DNA of 64,000 nucleotides from NCBI RefSeq assembly GCF_900101985.1, contig NZ_FNAR01000013.1:1-64000 (forward strand), in the 5' to 3' direction. Origin of the DNA: Bhargavaea beijingensis. GTDB taxonomy: Bacteria > Bacillota > Bacilli > Bacillales_A > Planococcaceae. Below the pieces are notes generated by a model that was not told the origin of the DNA, made no database searches, and saw only the letters and a program-made list of their open reading frames with translations. Both the position numbers and the translations under genes were made by a program. Shown here in pieces: positions 34,154-42,326 of this stretch. Numbering within the stretch: position 1 is the first letter of the stretch; every line of letters starts with the position of its first letter.

Positions 34154-34537
34154 TCAAGCCGTGACGGTGACGGCTGTTTTGCCGGCAGCGACAGGGCCCA
34201 TGCCCCGGGGCAGTTCGGTCATCTGGCGGTTCTTGGCTCCGAGTGCATCAGCGATAAAGCCTGCTGCAATGGTCGGATCAAGATCTCCGCAAGTGTACAC
34301 GTCAATGCTGGCATAGCCGTGCTCAGGGAAACTGTGGATCGTGAGGTGCGATTCCGAAATAATAACGACCCCGCTGACCCCCTGCGGCGCGAATTTGTGG
34401 AACGCGACTTCCCGTACTTCCGCGCCTGATCGCAATGCAGCTTCGACAAATGTCTGCTCGATATACGGCATGTCGTTCAGCTTGTCGAATTCGCATTCCC
34501 AAAGTTCAGCGATTACATGACGACCCATTGTTTCCAT
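34154..34537 (-). CDS. speD: S-adenosylmethionine decarboxylase proenzyme
   Basis: 127 residues, nearly identical in pattern to B. subtilis SpeD (126 aa). Self-cleavage occurs at the ES-H site (Ser63 in [19 protein letters not shown]), generating a pyruvoyl group. It decarboxylates SAM to provide aminopropyl groups for spermidine. ATG 34537 after AGGAGGGG. It has its own promoter and a 5'-terminal hairpin. In B. subtilis it is co-transcribed with gapB; here a terminator and separate promoter lie between them. Confidence 0.97.
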   Translation of the reverse strand: METMGRHVIAELWECEFDKLNDMPYIEQTFVEAALRSGAEVREVAFHKFAPQGVSGVVIISESHLTIHSFPEHGYASIDVYTCGDLDPTIAAGFIADALGAKNRQMTELPRGMGPVAAGKTAVTVTA

Positions 34538-34640
34538 GGTTCGTCCCCCCTCCTAAAGTAAGTGATTGCCGGTTGTCGGCAAACGGGCAACCACGGGGGA
34601 AAGTTAGTCCGATGAGGTCCTAACCCTTTAAGCTGCCCAG

Positions 34641-34660
34641 CGTGAACTTTGAGGTTCACG
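34641..34660 (-). promoter_or_regulatory. Hairpin at the 5' end of the speD mRNA
   Basis: CGTGAAC and GTTCACG form a 7-bp stem with a six-base loop that coincides with the first 20 or so bases of the predicted transcript. Such terminal hairpins often stabilise mRNAs; a regulatory role is inference. Confidence 0.5.
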
Positions 34661-34665
34661 GAATT

Positions 34666-34694
34666 ATTATATGATGGCAAGTAGTTGAGCGCAA
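34666..34694 (-). promoter_or_regulatory. Promoter of speD
   Basis: TTGCGC (34689-34694), 17 bp, perfect TATAAT (34666-34671) on the minus strand. The predicted start near 34660 leaves a 120-base leader. Confidence 0.75.
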
Positions 34695-34711
34695 CTATAA
34701 ATCCCGGATGA

Positions 34712-34750
34712 GAGAATCAAAAAACACAAAACCCGGGCAGGGCCCGGGTT
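34712..34750 (-). terminator. Terminator of gapB
   Basis: AACCCGGGC (34730-34738) pairs with GCCCGGGTT (34742-34750); TTTTGTGTTTTTTG follows on the minus strand. Confidence 0.85.
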
Positions 34751-34761
34751 CGAAAATTAGA

Positions 34762-35784
34762 TTATGCATTGACTTTCGCGCCGATGGCGGCAGCGACTTT
34801 TTTCGTGAGGTCCACAACGCGTGCAGAATAGCCCCATTCATTGTCATACCATGCGAGCACTTTGACTTTGCGGTCTCCCATGATCATCGTTGTAAGTCCG
34901 TCGACAATAGCGGAACGGGAATCTGTTTTGAAATCGCTCGAAACAAGCGGTTCGGTCGTGTAGCCGAGAATTCCCTTCAGCGGACCTTCTGCCGCGCGGA
35001 TGAACGCATCGTTGACTTCTTCAACAGACACATCTCGATTCAGGTCAACCACCAGGTCGACGAGCGAGACGTTAGGAGTCGGTACGCGGAGCGCCATGCC
35101 GTGAAGCTTGCCTTTCAGCTCCGGCAACACGAGGGACAGTGCTTTGGCCGCTCCGGTTGTAGTCGGAATGATCGATTCTGCTGCGGCACGCGCACGGCGG
35201 AGGTCCTTGTGCGGGTTGTCGATGTTGTTCTGGTCATTCGTGTAGGCATGAACAGTGGTCATCAGGCCGCTGTCGATGCCAAATTCGTCATTCAGGACTT
35301 TTGCGACCGGTGCCAGGCAGTTGGTCGTGCAGCTTGCGTTCGAAATGACATCATGCCGGTCAAGGTCAAGCTTATCGTCATTCACACCCATGACAATCGT
35401 GACGTCTTCATTCTTTCCAGGTGCCGTCAGGATAACTTTCTTCGCGCCGGCTTCAAGGTGAAGGGCCGCTTTATCCCGGGAGTTGAACTTGCCTGTCGCT
35501 TCGATGACGATATCGACACCGAGTTCTTCCCAAGGGAGTTTCGCCGGGTCGCGTTCAGCAATCAGCTGGATACGCTTTCCATTGACGACGAGCGCGTCTT
35601 CCTCAGTCAGGACATCTCCTTCGAACTTACCGTGGATGGTGTCATACTTCAAAAGATGTGCAAGGGTTTCCGGGGGGTAACTCGCGTTAACCGCGACAAT
35701 GTTCAACCCATCTTCAAGGATTGCCTGGCGGAAAACCATGCGGCCGATCCGGCCAAAACCGTTAATAGCGATGGAAGGATTCAT
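34762..35784 (-). CDS. gapB: Gluconeogenic glyceraldehyde-3-phosphate dehydrogenase (NADP-dependent)
   Basis: 340 residues, same length as B. subtilis GapB. Catalytic SCTTNC with Cys152; Rossmann start INGFGRIGRMVFR. The segment after beta2 reads VNASYPPETLAHLLKYDTIHG, without the acidic residue that glycolytic GapA uses to bind NAD, so NADP preference and a gluconeogenic role are expected. ATG 35784 behind GGAGG. Two CcpN-type operators flank its promoter, so it should be off during growth on sugars. Neighbours are speD downstream and coaE upstream, as in Bacillus. Confidence 0.96.
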   Translation of the reverse strand: MNPSIAINGFGRIGRMVFRQAILEDGLNIVAVNASYPPETLAHLLKYDTIHGKFEGDVLTEEDALVVNGKRIQLIAERDPAKLPWEELGVDIVIEATGKFNSRDKAALHLEAGAKKVILTAPGKNEDVTIVMGVNDDKLDLDRHDVISNASCTTNCLAPVAKVLNDEFGIDSGLMTTVHAYTNDQNNIDNPHKDLRRARAAAESIIPTTTGAAKALSLVLPELKGKLHGMALRVPTPNVSLVDLVVDLNRDVSVEEVNDAFIRAAEGPLKGILGYTTEPLVSSDFKTDSRSAIVDGLTTMIMGDRKVKVLAWYDNEWGYSARVVDLTKKVAAAIGAKVNA

Positions 35785-35802
35785 GAGGGGGCCTCCTGTA
35801 AC

Positions 35803-35846
35803 TGTGTTATACTCATTTTTCTTTTGCTTGTAATTAGTATATCACA
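35803..35846 (-). promoter_or_regulatory. Two inverted CcpN-type operators at the gapB promoter
   Basis: TGTGATATACT (minus strand, 35836-35846) overlaps the -10 box TATACT. TGTGTTATACT lies on the plus strand at 35803-35813. Both fit the CcpN consensus as I remember it (TRTGHYATAYW) at every position. Their centres are 33 bp apart, about three helical turns. Confidence 0.8.
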
Positions 35847-35912
35847 ATTACCGAAAAATGCACCCTCGTTTATCCTGCTGGCAGAAGTTCCATTTTTCAG
35901 AAGGTTTTTCTG

Positions 35913-36509
35913 TCAGGGGATCGCATTCCAGGACTCAAGAATCCGGTCAAGCTGTTTTTCCGACTCTTCGATGGTTCCGTTGTTATAGATGACGGCATCC
36001 GCTCCGCGTTCTTTTTCGGAGATCGGCAACTGTGAGGCGATTCTCGCCCTCGCCTCTTTCTCACTGAAACCATCCCTCTGCATCAGCCGCTTCAACTGGG
36101 TTTCCTCCGTCACCGATACGACAAGGACCTTGTCTGCATAATGTTGGAGCCTGCTTTCGAACAGGAGCGGAATATCCATCACCACGGTCTTTGCCCCTCT
36201 TTCAAAGTGCCTGTCCCGCTGGCGCAGCATTTCCTTCCGGATAGCGGGATGCATGATGTCATTCAGCTTCTTCCGGTCAGCAGGATTATTGAAGATCCGT
36301 TCTCCGACCGCCGCCCGGTCCATCGACCCGTCTTCCAGTATCACATCGTCGCCGAACGCCTGCCGGATAGCTTCAAGCGCAGGCTGTCCGGGCTCGACGA
36401 CGATCCTAGCGATCCGGTCCGCATCCACGATCGGAAATCCTCTTTCCTCAAGCAACCTTGAAACGGTACTTTTCCCGCTCGCTATACTTCCCGTCAATCC
36501 GATAATCAT
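35913..36509 (-). CDS. coaE: Dephospho-CoA kinase
   Basis: 198 residues. P-loop IGLTGSIASGKSTVSRLL (residues 3-20), substrate-binding VDADRIARIVVEPGQPA, and lid region DIPLLFE. It catalyses the last step of CoA synthesis. The start is ATG 36509 behind GAGGTG; the 19 upstream in-frame codons overlap the end of mutM. It lies 13 bases after mutM, so mutM-coaE are probably one transcript. Confidence 0.95.
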   Translation of the reverse strand: MIIGLTGSIASGKSTVSRLLEERGFPIVDADRIARIVVEPGQPALEAIRQAFGDDVILEDGSMDRAAVGERIFNNPADRKKLNDIMHPAIRKEMLRQRDRHFERGAKTVVMDIPLLFESRLQHYADKVLVVSVTEETQLKRLMQRDGFSEKEARARIASQLPISEKERGADAVIYNNGTIEESEKQLDRILESWNAIP

Positions 36510-36522
36510 CGTGACACCTCTT

Positions 36523-37395
36523 TCAATGCTGGCATTTCGGGCAATAGACCGAAGTCCGCCCGGCAATCGTCATCCGTTTGGTTGCTGTCCCGCATGCCGG
36601 GCAGTATTGCCGCCCATACATCCTCAATCGGTCCTGCATGCCGCCTGCTTCCCCGTTTATATTCCGGTAATCCGATATCGAACTGCCGCCCGCTTCGATC
36701 GCTTCCCCCAGCACCTGGCGGATTTCTGCAAACAGCAACCCAAGACGCTTCAGGCTGATTCTGCCGGTTTTCCTGCCCGGGTGGATGCCGGTGCGGAAAA
36801 GCGCTTCCGTCGCATAAATGTTCCCGCAGCCGGAAATGACTTTTCCGTCCATGATGGTTTCCTTGATCGGCTTCCCGGCATATTTCGATGTTTTACAGAG
36901 GTCCAGAAAATGTCCCGCCGCAGAATCATCAAACGGCTCCGGCGCCATCGCGAGCAGCGGAGGATGGTCACTCTCTGCTCCGATCAGCCGGAGCTCACCG
37001 AAGCGGCGGATGTCCGCGTAAGCGAGCAGGCCCCCGTCCTCCATCCCGAAAATGACATGGATATGCCGGCGGAATTTCTCCTCTTTCACCTCATCCATCT
37101 CATTGACCGCAAACCACGCACCCGACATGCCGAGATGGCTGACGAGCAGATGGGTGTCTCCGTCTTTCCGGAGGTGAAAATAGATATATTTGCTCCGGCG
37201 GGTGACGTCTGTGATTGTCATTCCGCGCATCCGGCCGGCAAACTCTTCCGGTGAAATGTTTTTCAGGATAGCTTCTTTTGCCTCGGATTTTGACTTGATG
37301 ATGGTATCCGAAACAGCGATGTCCCGGATGGTCCGTCCGGACGCTGCCGGGGCGAGCGACCGCACGACCCCTTCTACCTCCGGCAATTCAGGCAT
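36523..37395 (-). CDS. mutM: Formamidopyrimidine-DNA glycosylase
   Basis: 290 residues. MPELPEVE provides the catalytic N-terminal Pro2 and Glu3. Lys69 in RRSKYI is the beta-hairpin lysine, and the C-terminal zinc finger is CPAC...CPKC. It removes 8-oxoguanine and cuts the strand by beta/delta-elimination. Because Pro2 must be the mature N-terminus, the start is ATG 37395, not the in-frame TTG three codons earlier. The ribosome site is weak. Between polA and coaE; the Bacillus gene ytaF is missing here. Confidence 0.96.
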   Translation of the reverse strand: MPELPEVEGVVRSLAPAASGRTIRDIAVSDTIIKSKSEAKEAILKNISPEEFAGRMRGMTITDVTRRSKYIYFHLRKDGDTHLLVSHLGMSGAWFAVNEMDEVKEEKFRRHIHVIFGMEDGGLLAYADIRRFGELRLIGAESDHPPLLAMAPEPFDDSAAGHFLDLCKTSKYAGKPIKETIMDGKVISGCGNIYATEALFRTGIHPGRKTGRISLKRLGLLFAEIRQVLGEAIEAGGSSISDYRNINGEAGGMQDRLRMYGRQYCPACGTATKRMTIAGRTSVYCPKCQH

Positions 37396-37437
37396 GTTGT
37401 TCAACTTCTTTCTTTGATGAAGTGTTTCTGCGATTTG

Positions 37438-40071
37438 TTATTTCGTATCGTACCAGGACGGGCCGGAAGCCGATTCCACCAGGAGCGGAACATCCAGCAC
37501 CAGTGCGGCTTCCATCACCTCCGGCACGATTTCCGAAAGCTTTCCAAGTTCTTCTTCGGGGCATTCGAAAATCAGTTCGTCATGCACTTGCAATAGCATG
37601 CGTGCCTGCAGGCCTTCCGCCTCGAGCCGCCTGTCCATCTCCACCATCGCCTTCTTGATGATATCCGCCGCAGTTCCCTGGATCGGAGTGTTCATCGCGG
37701 TCCGTTCGGCAAAACTTCTCAGGTTGAAATTCCGGCTGTTGATGTCCGGAAGATACCGCCGGCGATTCATGAGTGTCGTGACGAAGCCTTGTTGCTTTGC
37801 TTCGGCGATCGAGCTCTCCATGTATTGCTTGACGCCGGGGAAGCTGGCCAAGTAACGTTCGATGAATTCTGCAGCCTCTTTCCGTGTGATGTTCAGGTTT
37901 TGTGAAAGGCCATAATCGCTGATCCCGTAGACAATCCCGAAATTGACAGCTTTCGCCGCCCGCCTCATGTCAGGTGTCACATCCTGCGCTTCCACGTGGA
38001 ACACGTCCCCGGCGGTACGGGTGTGTATGTCCTCCCCTTCACGGAATGCGGCAAGCAGCCGTTCATCCCCCGACATGTGAGCAAGGACGCGGAGCTCGAT
38101 CTGTGAATAGTCCGCCGAAAACATGACCCAGCCCGGCTCCGACGGGATGAACGCCTTGCGGATTTTTCGGCCTTCCTCGATCCGGACCGGGATGTTTTGG
38201 AGATTCGGGTTGGTGGAGCTGAGCCTTCCGGTCTGGGTGAGCGCCTGCTGATAGTACGTATGGATTTTGCCGTCCTCGTGAATCTCTTTCAGCAGCCCCT
38301 CGATGTAAGTGGACTGGAGCTTCCCGAGCTGGCGGTATTCGAGAATCAGGTCGATGATTTCATGCCGGCCGCTAAGCTTTTCAAGCACGTCTGCAGCAGT
38401 TGAGTAGCCGGTTTTGGTTTTCTTGATGACCGGAAGTCCCATTTCCTCGAACAGGATGACGCCAAGCTGCTTGGTCGAGTTGATATTGAACTTCTGTCCG
38501 GCCAGGGAGTAGATCTGCTGCTCAATGGCTTCAAGTTTGCCGGCCAGGTCTTTTCCGATTTCCTCCAAGATTCCTCGCTCGGTTCTGACACCGGTGGCCT
38601 CCATGCGGCCAAGGATCGTCGCAAGCGGAATCTCGAGTTCCCGGTACAATTCAAATTGTTTGTTTTCCTTGAGGCGCTCTTCCACGGTTGCACGGAGCCT
38701 GTGGACTGCAAGTGCTTTGCGGCATGCATGTTCCGCAACCGTCTCCTGTCCGGGAACCGCACGTTTTGCGCCTTTCCCGTAGATGATCTGGTCTTCCGGA
38801 ACTCCGGAATACCCGAATTCCCTTGCCGCGGATGAAGCATCGGTCAGCGTCACGGACGGATTGGCGATATAGGCGGCAAGCAGGAGGTCGAAAATGATGC
38901 CGTCCGCTTCCAATCCCGTCCGCGCAAGCGCAGCAAGAGATGCCTTCGCATCAACGGTGAGCTTTTCAATCGATTCATCTTCCAGCCATTCCGCGAACTG
39001 AACGTCCCCATTAAGGGATTCCGCCGGAATAAAGGCGGTTTCCTCCCCATCGGACAACGACACCCCAAGAATGTCAGCCGTATGATAAAGTTCATCGGAC
39101 AGTTCTACATGGAACGCGGTACCGCTCTTTAATAGAGTTTCGGGTGCTTTTTCGGTGATGGTGAAACGGATGTCTTCCGATTTCTCGGGTACGGATGCCG
39201 ATTGTAGCCCGTCCGCCTTCTCGATGAGTGTCCGGAAATTCAGTTCGCGGAATACCGGGATGACCTGCTCCATGTCCGGTCCGGGGTAGCTGATATCGCC
39301 TAGCCCGATTTCAATCGGGGACTCGGTGTTGATCGTGGCGAGAGTCTTGCTCATTTTGGCCAGTTCCTCGTTCTCGGCCAGCTTTTCCTTCAGCTTCTTC
39401 CCGCTTACCTCATCAATGCCTTTATAGACGCCCTCGACTGTACCGAACTGTTTCAGCAGTTTGATTGCGGTCTTTTCCCCCACCCCAGGCACCCCGGGTA
39501 TGTTATCGGAAGCATCGCCCATAAGGCCCTTCATGTCGATAATCTGTTCAGGCGCCAGACCGTACTTCTCCATCACATGATCCGGCGTATAGGCCTCGAT
39601 ATCAGTCATGCCCTTCCGGGTGATAAAGACTGTGACGGCTTCATCCGCAAGCTGTGTCAGGTCTTTGTCCCCAGTGATTACGACGGTTTCCACGCCGCTT
39701 GCCGCCGCTTTGCGGCTCAATGTGCCGATAATATCGTCAGCCTCGAAGGACTCCAGTTCATACTGCTTGATGTTATACGCATCGAGCATCTTACGGAGGT
39801 ACGGGAACTGTTCGGACAATTCCGGGGGCGTCTTCTGCCTGCCGCCTTTGTACTCCTTGTAAGTGCTGTGGCGGAACGTCGTCTTTCCGGCGTCCCAGGC
39901 AACCAGCATATGGGTCGGTTTTTCTTCTTTCAGGATCTTCTCCAGCATCATCGCAAAGCCGTACACCGCGTTGGTATGCACGCCCTGATCATTGGTCAGC
40001 AACGGCAAAGCGAAAAACGCACGGTAGGCCAGGCTGTTCCCGTCCAGGAGCAGCACTTTCTGCTTAGTCAT
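37438..40071 (-). CDS. polA: DNA polymerase I
   Basis: 877 residues. N-terminal 5'-nuclease domain (VLLLDGNSLAYRAFFALP, SFEADDIIGTL, PGVPGVGEKTA), a 3'-5' exonuclease-like domain, and the polymerase domain (FSADYSQIELRVLAH, RRAAKAVNFGIVYG, QVHDELIFE). The central domain lacks the DxE metal-binding signature (VELSDELYHTA), as in B. subtilis and Geobacillus PolA, so proofreading is probably absent. ATG 40071 after GGAGG; upstream codons are not conserved. Role: repair and Okazaki-fragment processing. Confidence 0.97.
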   Translation of the reverse strand: MTKQKVLLLDGNSLAYRAFFALPLLTNDQGVHTNAVYGFAMMLEKILKEEKPTHMLVAWDAGKTTFRHSTYKEYKGGRQKTPPELSEQFPYLRKMLDAYNIKQYELESFEADDIIGTLSRKAAASGVETVVITGDKDLTQLADEAVTVFITRKGMTDIEAYTPDHVMEKYGLAPEQIIDMKGLMGDASDNIPGVPGVGEKTAIKLLKQFGTVEGVYKGIDEVSGKKLKEKLAENEELAKMSKTLATINTESPIEIGLGDISYPGPDMEQVIPVFRELNFRTLIEKADGLQSASVPEKSEDIRFTITEKAPETLLKSGTAFHVELSDELYHTADILGVSLSDGEETAFIPAESLNGDVQFAEWLEDESIEKLTVDAKASLAALARTGLEADGIIFDLLLAAYIANPSVTLTDASSAAREFGYSGVPEDQIIYGKGAKRAVPGQETVAEHACRKALAVHRLRATVEERLKENKQFELYRELEIPLATILGRMEATGVRTERGILEEIGKDLAGKLEAIEQQIYSLAGQKFNINSTKQLGVILFEEMGLPVIKKTKTGYSTAADVLEKLSGRHEIIDLILEYRQLGKLQSTYIEGLLKEIHEDGKIHTYYQQALTQTGRLSSTNPNLQNIPVRIEEGRKIRKAFIPSEPGWVMFSADYSQIELRVLAHMSGDERLLAAFREGEDIHTRTAGDVFHVEAQDVTPDMRRAAKAVNFGIVYGISDYGLSQNLNITRKEAAEFIERYLASFPGVKQYMESSIAEAKQQGFVTTLMNRRRYLPDINSRNFNLRSFAERTAMNTPIQGTAADIIKKAMVEMDRRLEAEGLQARMLLQVHDELIFECPEEELGKLSEIVPEVMEAALVLDVPLLVESASGPSWYDTK

Positions 40072-40093
40072 TCCGGTCAACCTCCATCCGCAA

Positions 40094-40153
40094 ATAAAAA
40101 ACGTCGTCTCCCTCCATCTTACCATAGGGGCAGGATGGAGAAGAAACGACGTG
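40094..40153 (-). terminator. Terminator of the hflK-hflC operon
   Basis: On the minus strand CGTCGT...CTCCATC pairs with GATGGAG...GACGACG, a long interrupted stem, followed by TTTTTTATTT. Confidence 0.75.
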
Positions 40154-40160
40154 ATGGCAC

Positions 40161-41207
40161 TTATTCCGTGAAACCGGAAAGGATTTTCGCATAAGGGGAA
40201 TCGGACGGAATGACAATCATCGTTTCATCGCCGATCGTCTTCTTATACGACTCCAATGTGCGGTAGAGTTCATAGAATTCAGGGTCTTTCGAGAAGGATT
40301 GATTGTAGATGCGGGCCGCTTCCGCTTCACCTTCCGCTCGGATCACTTCCGCCTGTTTTTTCGTCTCGGCCAAAAGCTCCTGAACTTCCCGGTCGGTTTC
40401 CGCCTCGATCCGGCGCTTTTCCGCGTCTCCTTCCGACAGATAAGTCTGGGCGGTCGATTCCCGTTCAGAAATCATCCGGGTATAGATGGATTGTTCGTTC
40501 TCCGGGGGCAGGTCGATCCGCTTCATCCGGACGTCGGTCACCGCAATTCCGAAATTACCCGCTTCCAGCAGTTCATTCACCCGCTCGGTCACTTTGTCAT
40601 TCAGGTTGCCTCGGGACGAATCCTCGTCGTTCACGATACTTGTGTAGTCAAGCTGCCCGAGTTCCGAGCGGACGACGGAATAAATATATTCTTCCATCCG
40701 CGCTTCGGCATTAACGATATTCCGTGCGTTGTTGATCATCAGTTTCGGGTCGGTGATGCGCCAGACAGCGTAGTTGTCGATAATCATGCGCTTTTTGTCC
40801 TTAGTCGTGATCTCCGCTTCGGATACGTTGTAGGCCATCTGGTTTTTAGGGAGCATCGTCACACTTTGAAGAAACGGCACCTTCATCTTGACTCCCGGGT
40901 CTGAATCGATGCGGACAATTTCACCGAACTGGCGGACAACCCGGTACTCGTTTTCCTTGACGACATACACATTCGTCAGAAGGATGAGGAGAACAGCGAA
41001 AACAACTGTGAACACGATGGCCGGTTTGATGAATTTCCTTAGATCTGCCGGCGGCCTCGGTTCTGCCGGCCCTTTCGGGTCCTTTGGCCGTTTTTTCCCG
41101 AATGGCCTGATCTTGCTGACCGGCTTTTTGCGCGCCTGTTCCTGGCGCTGGCGTTCAAGAAACTTCTCTTCGATGCTCTTGAACGGATTGTTGTCGTTAT
41201 TGGCCAT
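40161..41207 (-). CDS. hflC: HflC-type SPFH/prohibitin membrane protein
   Basis: 348 residues. A long basic cytoplasmic N-terminus (about 57 residues, Lys/Arg/Pro-rich) is followed by one membrane helix (FIKPAIVFTVVFAVLLILLT). Then comes an SPFH domain beginning VVKENEYRVVRQFGEIVRID and a coiled-coil tail with repeated EAE motifs (AEVIRAEGEAEAARIYNQSF). With HflK it forms a large cage that regulates FtsH in proteobacteria. ATG 41207 with GGAGG upstream; overlaps hflK by 11 bases. The N-terminal extension is longer than in E. coli HflC. Confidence 0.88.
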   Translation of the reverse strand: MANNDNNPFKSIEEKFLERQRQEQARKKPVSKIRPFGKKRPKDPKGPAEPRPPADLRKFIKPAIVFTVVFAVLLILLTNVYVVKENEYRVVRQFGEIVRIDSDPGVKMKVPFLQSVTMLPKNQMAYNVSEAEITTKDKKRMIIDNYAVWRITDPKLMINNARNIVNAEARMEEYIYSVVRSELGQLDYTSIVNDEDSSRGNLNDKVTERVNELLEAGNFGIAVTDVRMKRIDLPPENEQSIYTRMISERESTAQTYLSEGDAEKRRIEAETDREVQELLAETKKQAEVIRAEGEAEAARIYNQSFSKDPEFYELYRTLESYKKTIGDETMIVIPSDSPYAKILSGFTE

Positions 41208-42180
41208 TGTTCTCGCCCCCTTCCTCCTGGCCGTCCTGGGCAGGTGCCTGTGGTGCGGCCTGTTGCGGCGGTTGGATCGGCAAGTACTTTACGGTGCCTT
41301 CGCCGTCATTCATGATGTAGATTTTCGCACCAGGGAGCACCTGTTCAAGGGTTTCGAGGATCAGCCGCTCCCGTGTGATGTCCTGATTATTGCGGTACTC
41401 TTCATAGAGCTTGTTGAACACGGCCACGTCACCATGCGCCTGCTCGATCCGTGAAGTTTTGTCTCCCTGTGCCCCGGAAAGGATCGCGTCACGCTCACCC
41501 GTGGCTTCATTCTTCTTCTGATTCTCATATTTCTTGGCCTGGTTGATTTTCGTGCTTTTTGTCTCACGGGCATCCGTAACTGCCGTAAAGGCGGAACGGA
41601 CTTCCTCATTTGGAAGTTCCACGTCCTGGAGTTTCACCCCCTGGACGGATATCCCGATGTCGTAAGTATCGATAAGCGTACCGAGGAGATCCCTTGTCTC
41701 CGCCTCGATCTCTGCCTTGCCGTCGGTCAATGCATCGTCGATCGGCGAGGAACCGATGATCGACCGGATTGAGGCTGCCGTGGCGTCATGCAGCAATTCC
41801 CTCGGATCCTCTGCATTGAACAGGTATTTCACAGGCTCGGTGATTTTCCATTGAACGACGAGATCGGCCACTACGATATATTCGTCACCTGTGATCATCT
41901 TGGTTTCCTTATCATAGGAAATCAGGTTGCCGTCTTCATCCTGGTTATAGCCGAACCTTGTACTGAAGGTTTCCTTGGACAATTTCTCCACTTTCTGGAC
42001 CGGCCATGGTAACTTGAACTTCAATCCCGACTCGGTGACCGTTTCATCCGCTTTGCCGAATGTGATGATGACGACCTGTTCTCCTTCATCCACGGTGTAC
42101 CAGGTCGTGAATGCGAGGACGATGAGAACAAGACCGGAAACGGCCATTCCGGCGATCGTCAATATGCGCTTAACGCTCAT
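41197..42180 (-). CDS. hflK: HflK-type SPFH/prohibitin membrane protein
   Basis: 327 residues. N-terminal helix (ILTIAGMAVSGLVLIVLAFT), then the SPFH domain (WYTVDEGEQVVIITFGKADE, GLKFKLPWPVQKVEKL), a coiled coil (TKINQAKKYENQKKNEATGE) and a Gln/Pro-rich C-terminal tail. Partner of HflC in a probable membrane quality-control complex with FtsH. ATG 42180 after AGGGGAG. B. subtilis lacks hflKC at this place but has two flotillin-like SPFH operons under sigma-W. The promoter here also looks sigma-W-like. Confidence 0.88.
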   Translation of the reverse strand: MSVKRILTIAGMAVSGLVLIVLAFTTWYTVDEGEQVVIITFGKADETVTESGLKFKLPWPVQKVEKLSKETFSTRFGYNQDEDGNLISYDKETKMITGDEYIVVADLVVQWKITEPVKYLFNAEDPRELLHDATAASIRSIIGSSPIDDALTDGKAEIEAETRDLLGTLIDTYDIGISVQGVKLQDVELPNEEVRSAFTAVTDARETKSTKINQAKKYENQKKNEATGERDAILSGAQGDKTSRIEQAHGDVAVFNKLYEEYRNNQDITRERLILETLEQVLPGAKIYIMNDGEGTVKYLPIQPPQQAAPQAPAQDGQEEGGENNGQ

Positions 42181-42219
42181 GTCGGACTCCCCTTTGTATG
42201 AATTTATGTATAGTTCATG

Positions 42220-42246
42220 TACGGGCTTCAGCGCACTTCGGTTTCA
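42220..42246 (-). promoter_or_regulatory. Sigma-W-type promoter of hflK-hflC
   Basis: TGAAAC (42241-42246), 17 bp, CGTA (42220-42223) on the minus strand, about 40 bases before the hflK start. Both hexamer-type elements are exact; the spacer is one base longer than the usual 16. Confidence 0.65.
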
Positions 42247-42275
42247 TCAAATTCGAAATTCGGACAACAGCAGAC

Positions 42276-42322
42276 ACAAAAATACCCCGCCTGCTTCTTT
42301 TTTGCTTGAAGCAGTTCGGGGA
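42276..42322 (-). terminator. Terminator of phoR
   Basis: On the minus strand CCCCG...GCTTC pairs with GAAGC...CGGGG (interrupted stem), followed by TATTTTTG. Confidence 0.7.
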
Positions 42323-42326
42323 CGAC

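Noticed and set aside
37438..40071. Loss of 3'-5' exonuclease residues in PolA as an anomaly
   Set aside because: Bacillus and Geobacillus PolA have the same inactive domain, so it is ordinary for this group.
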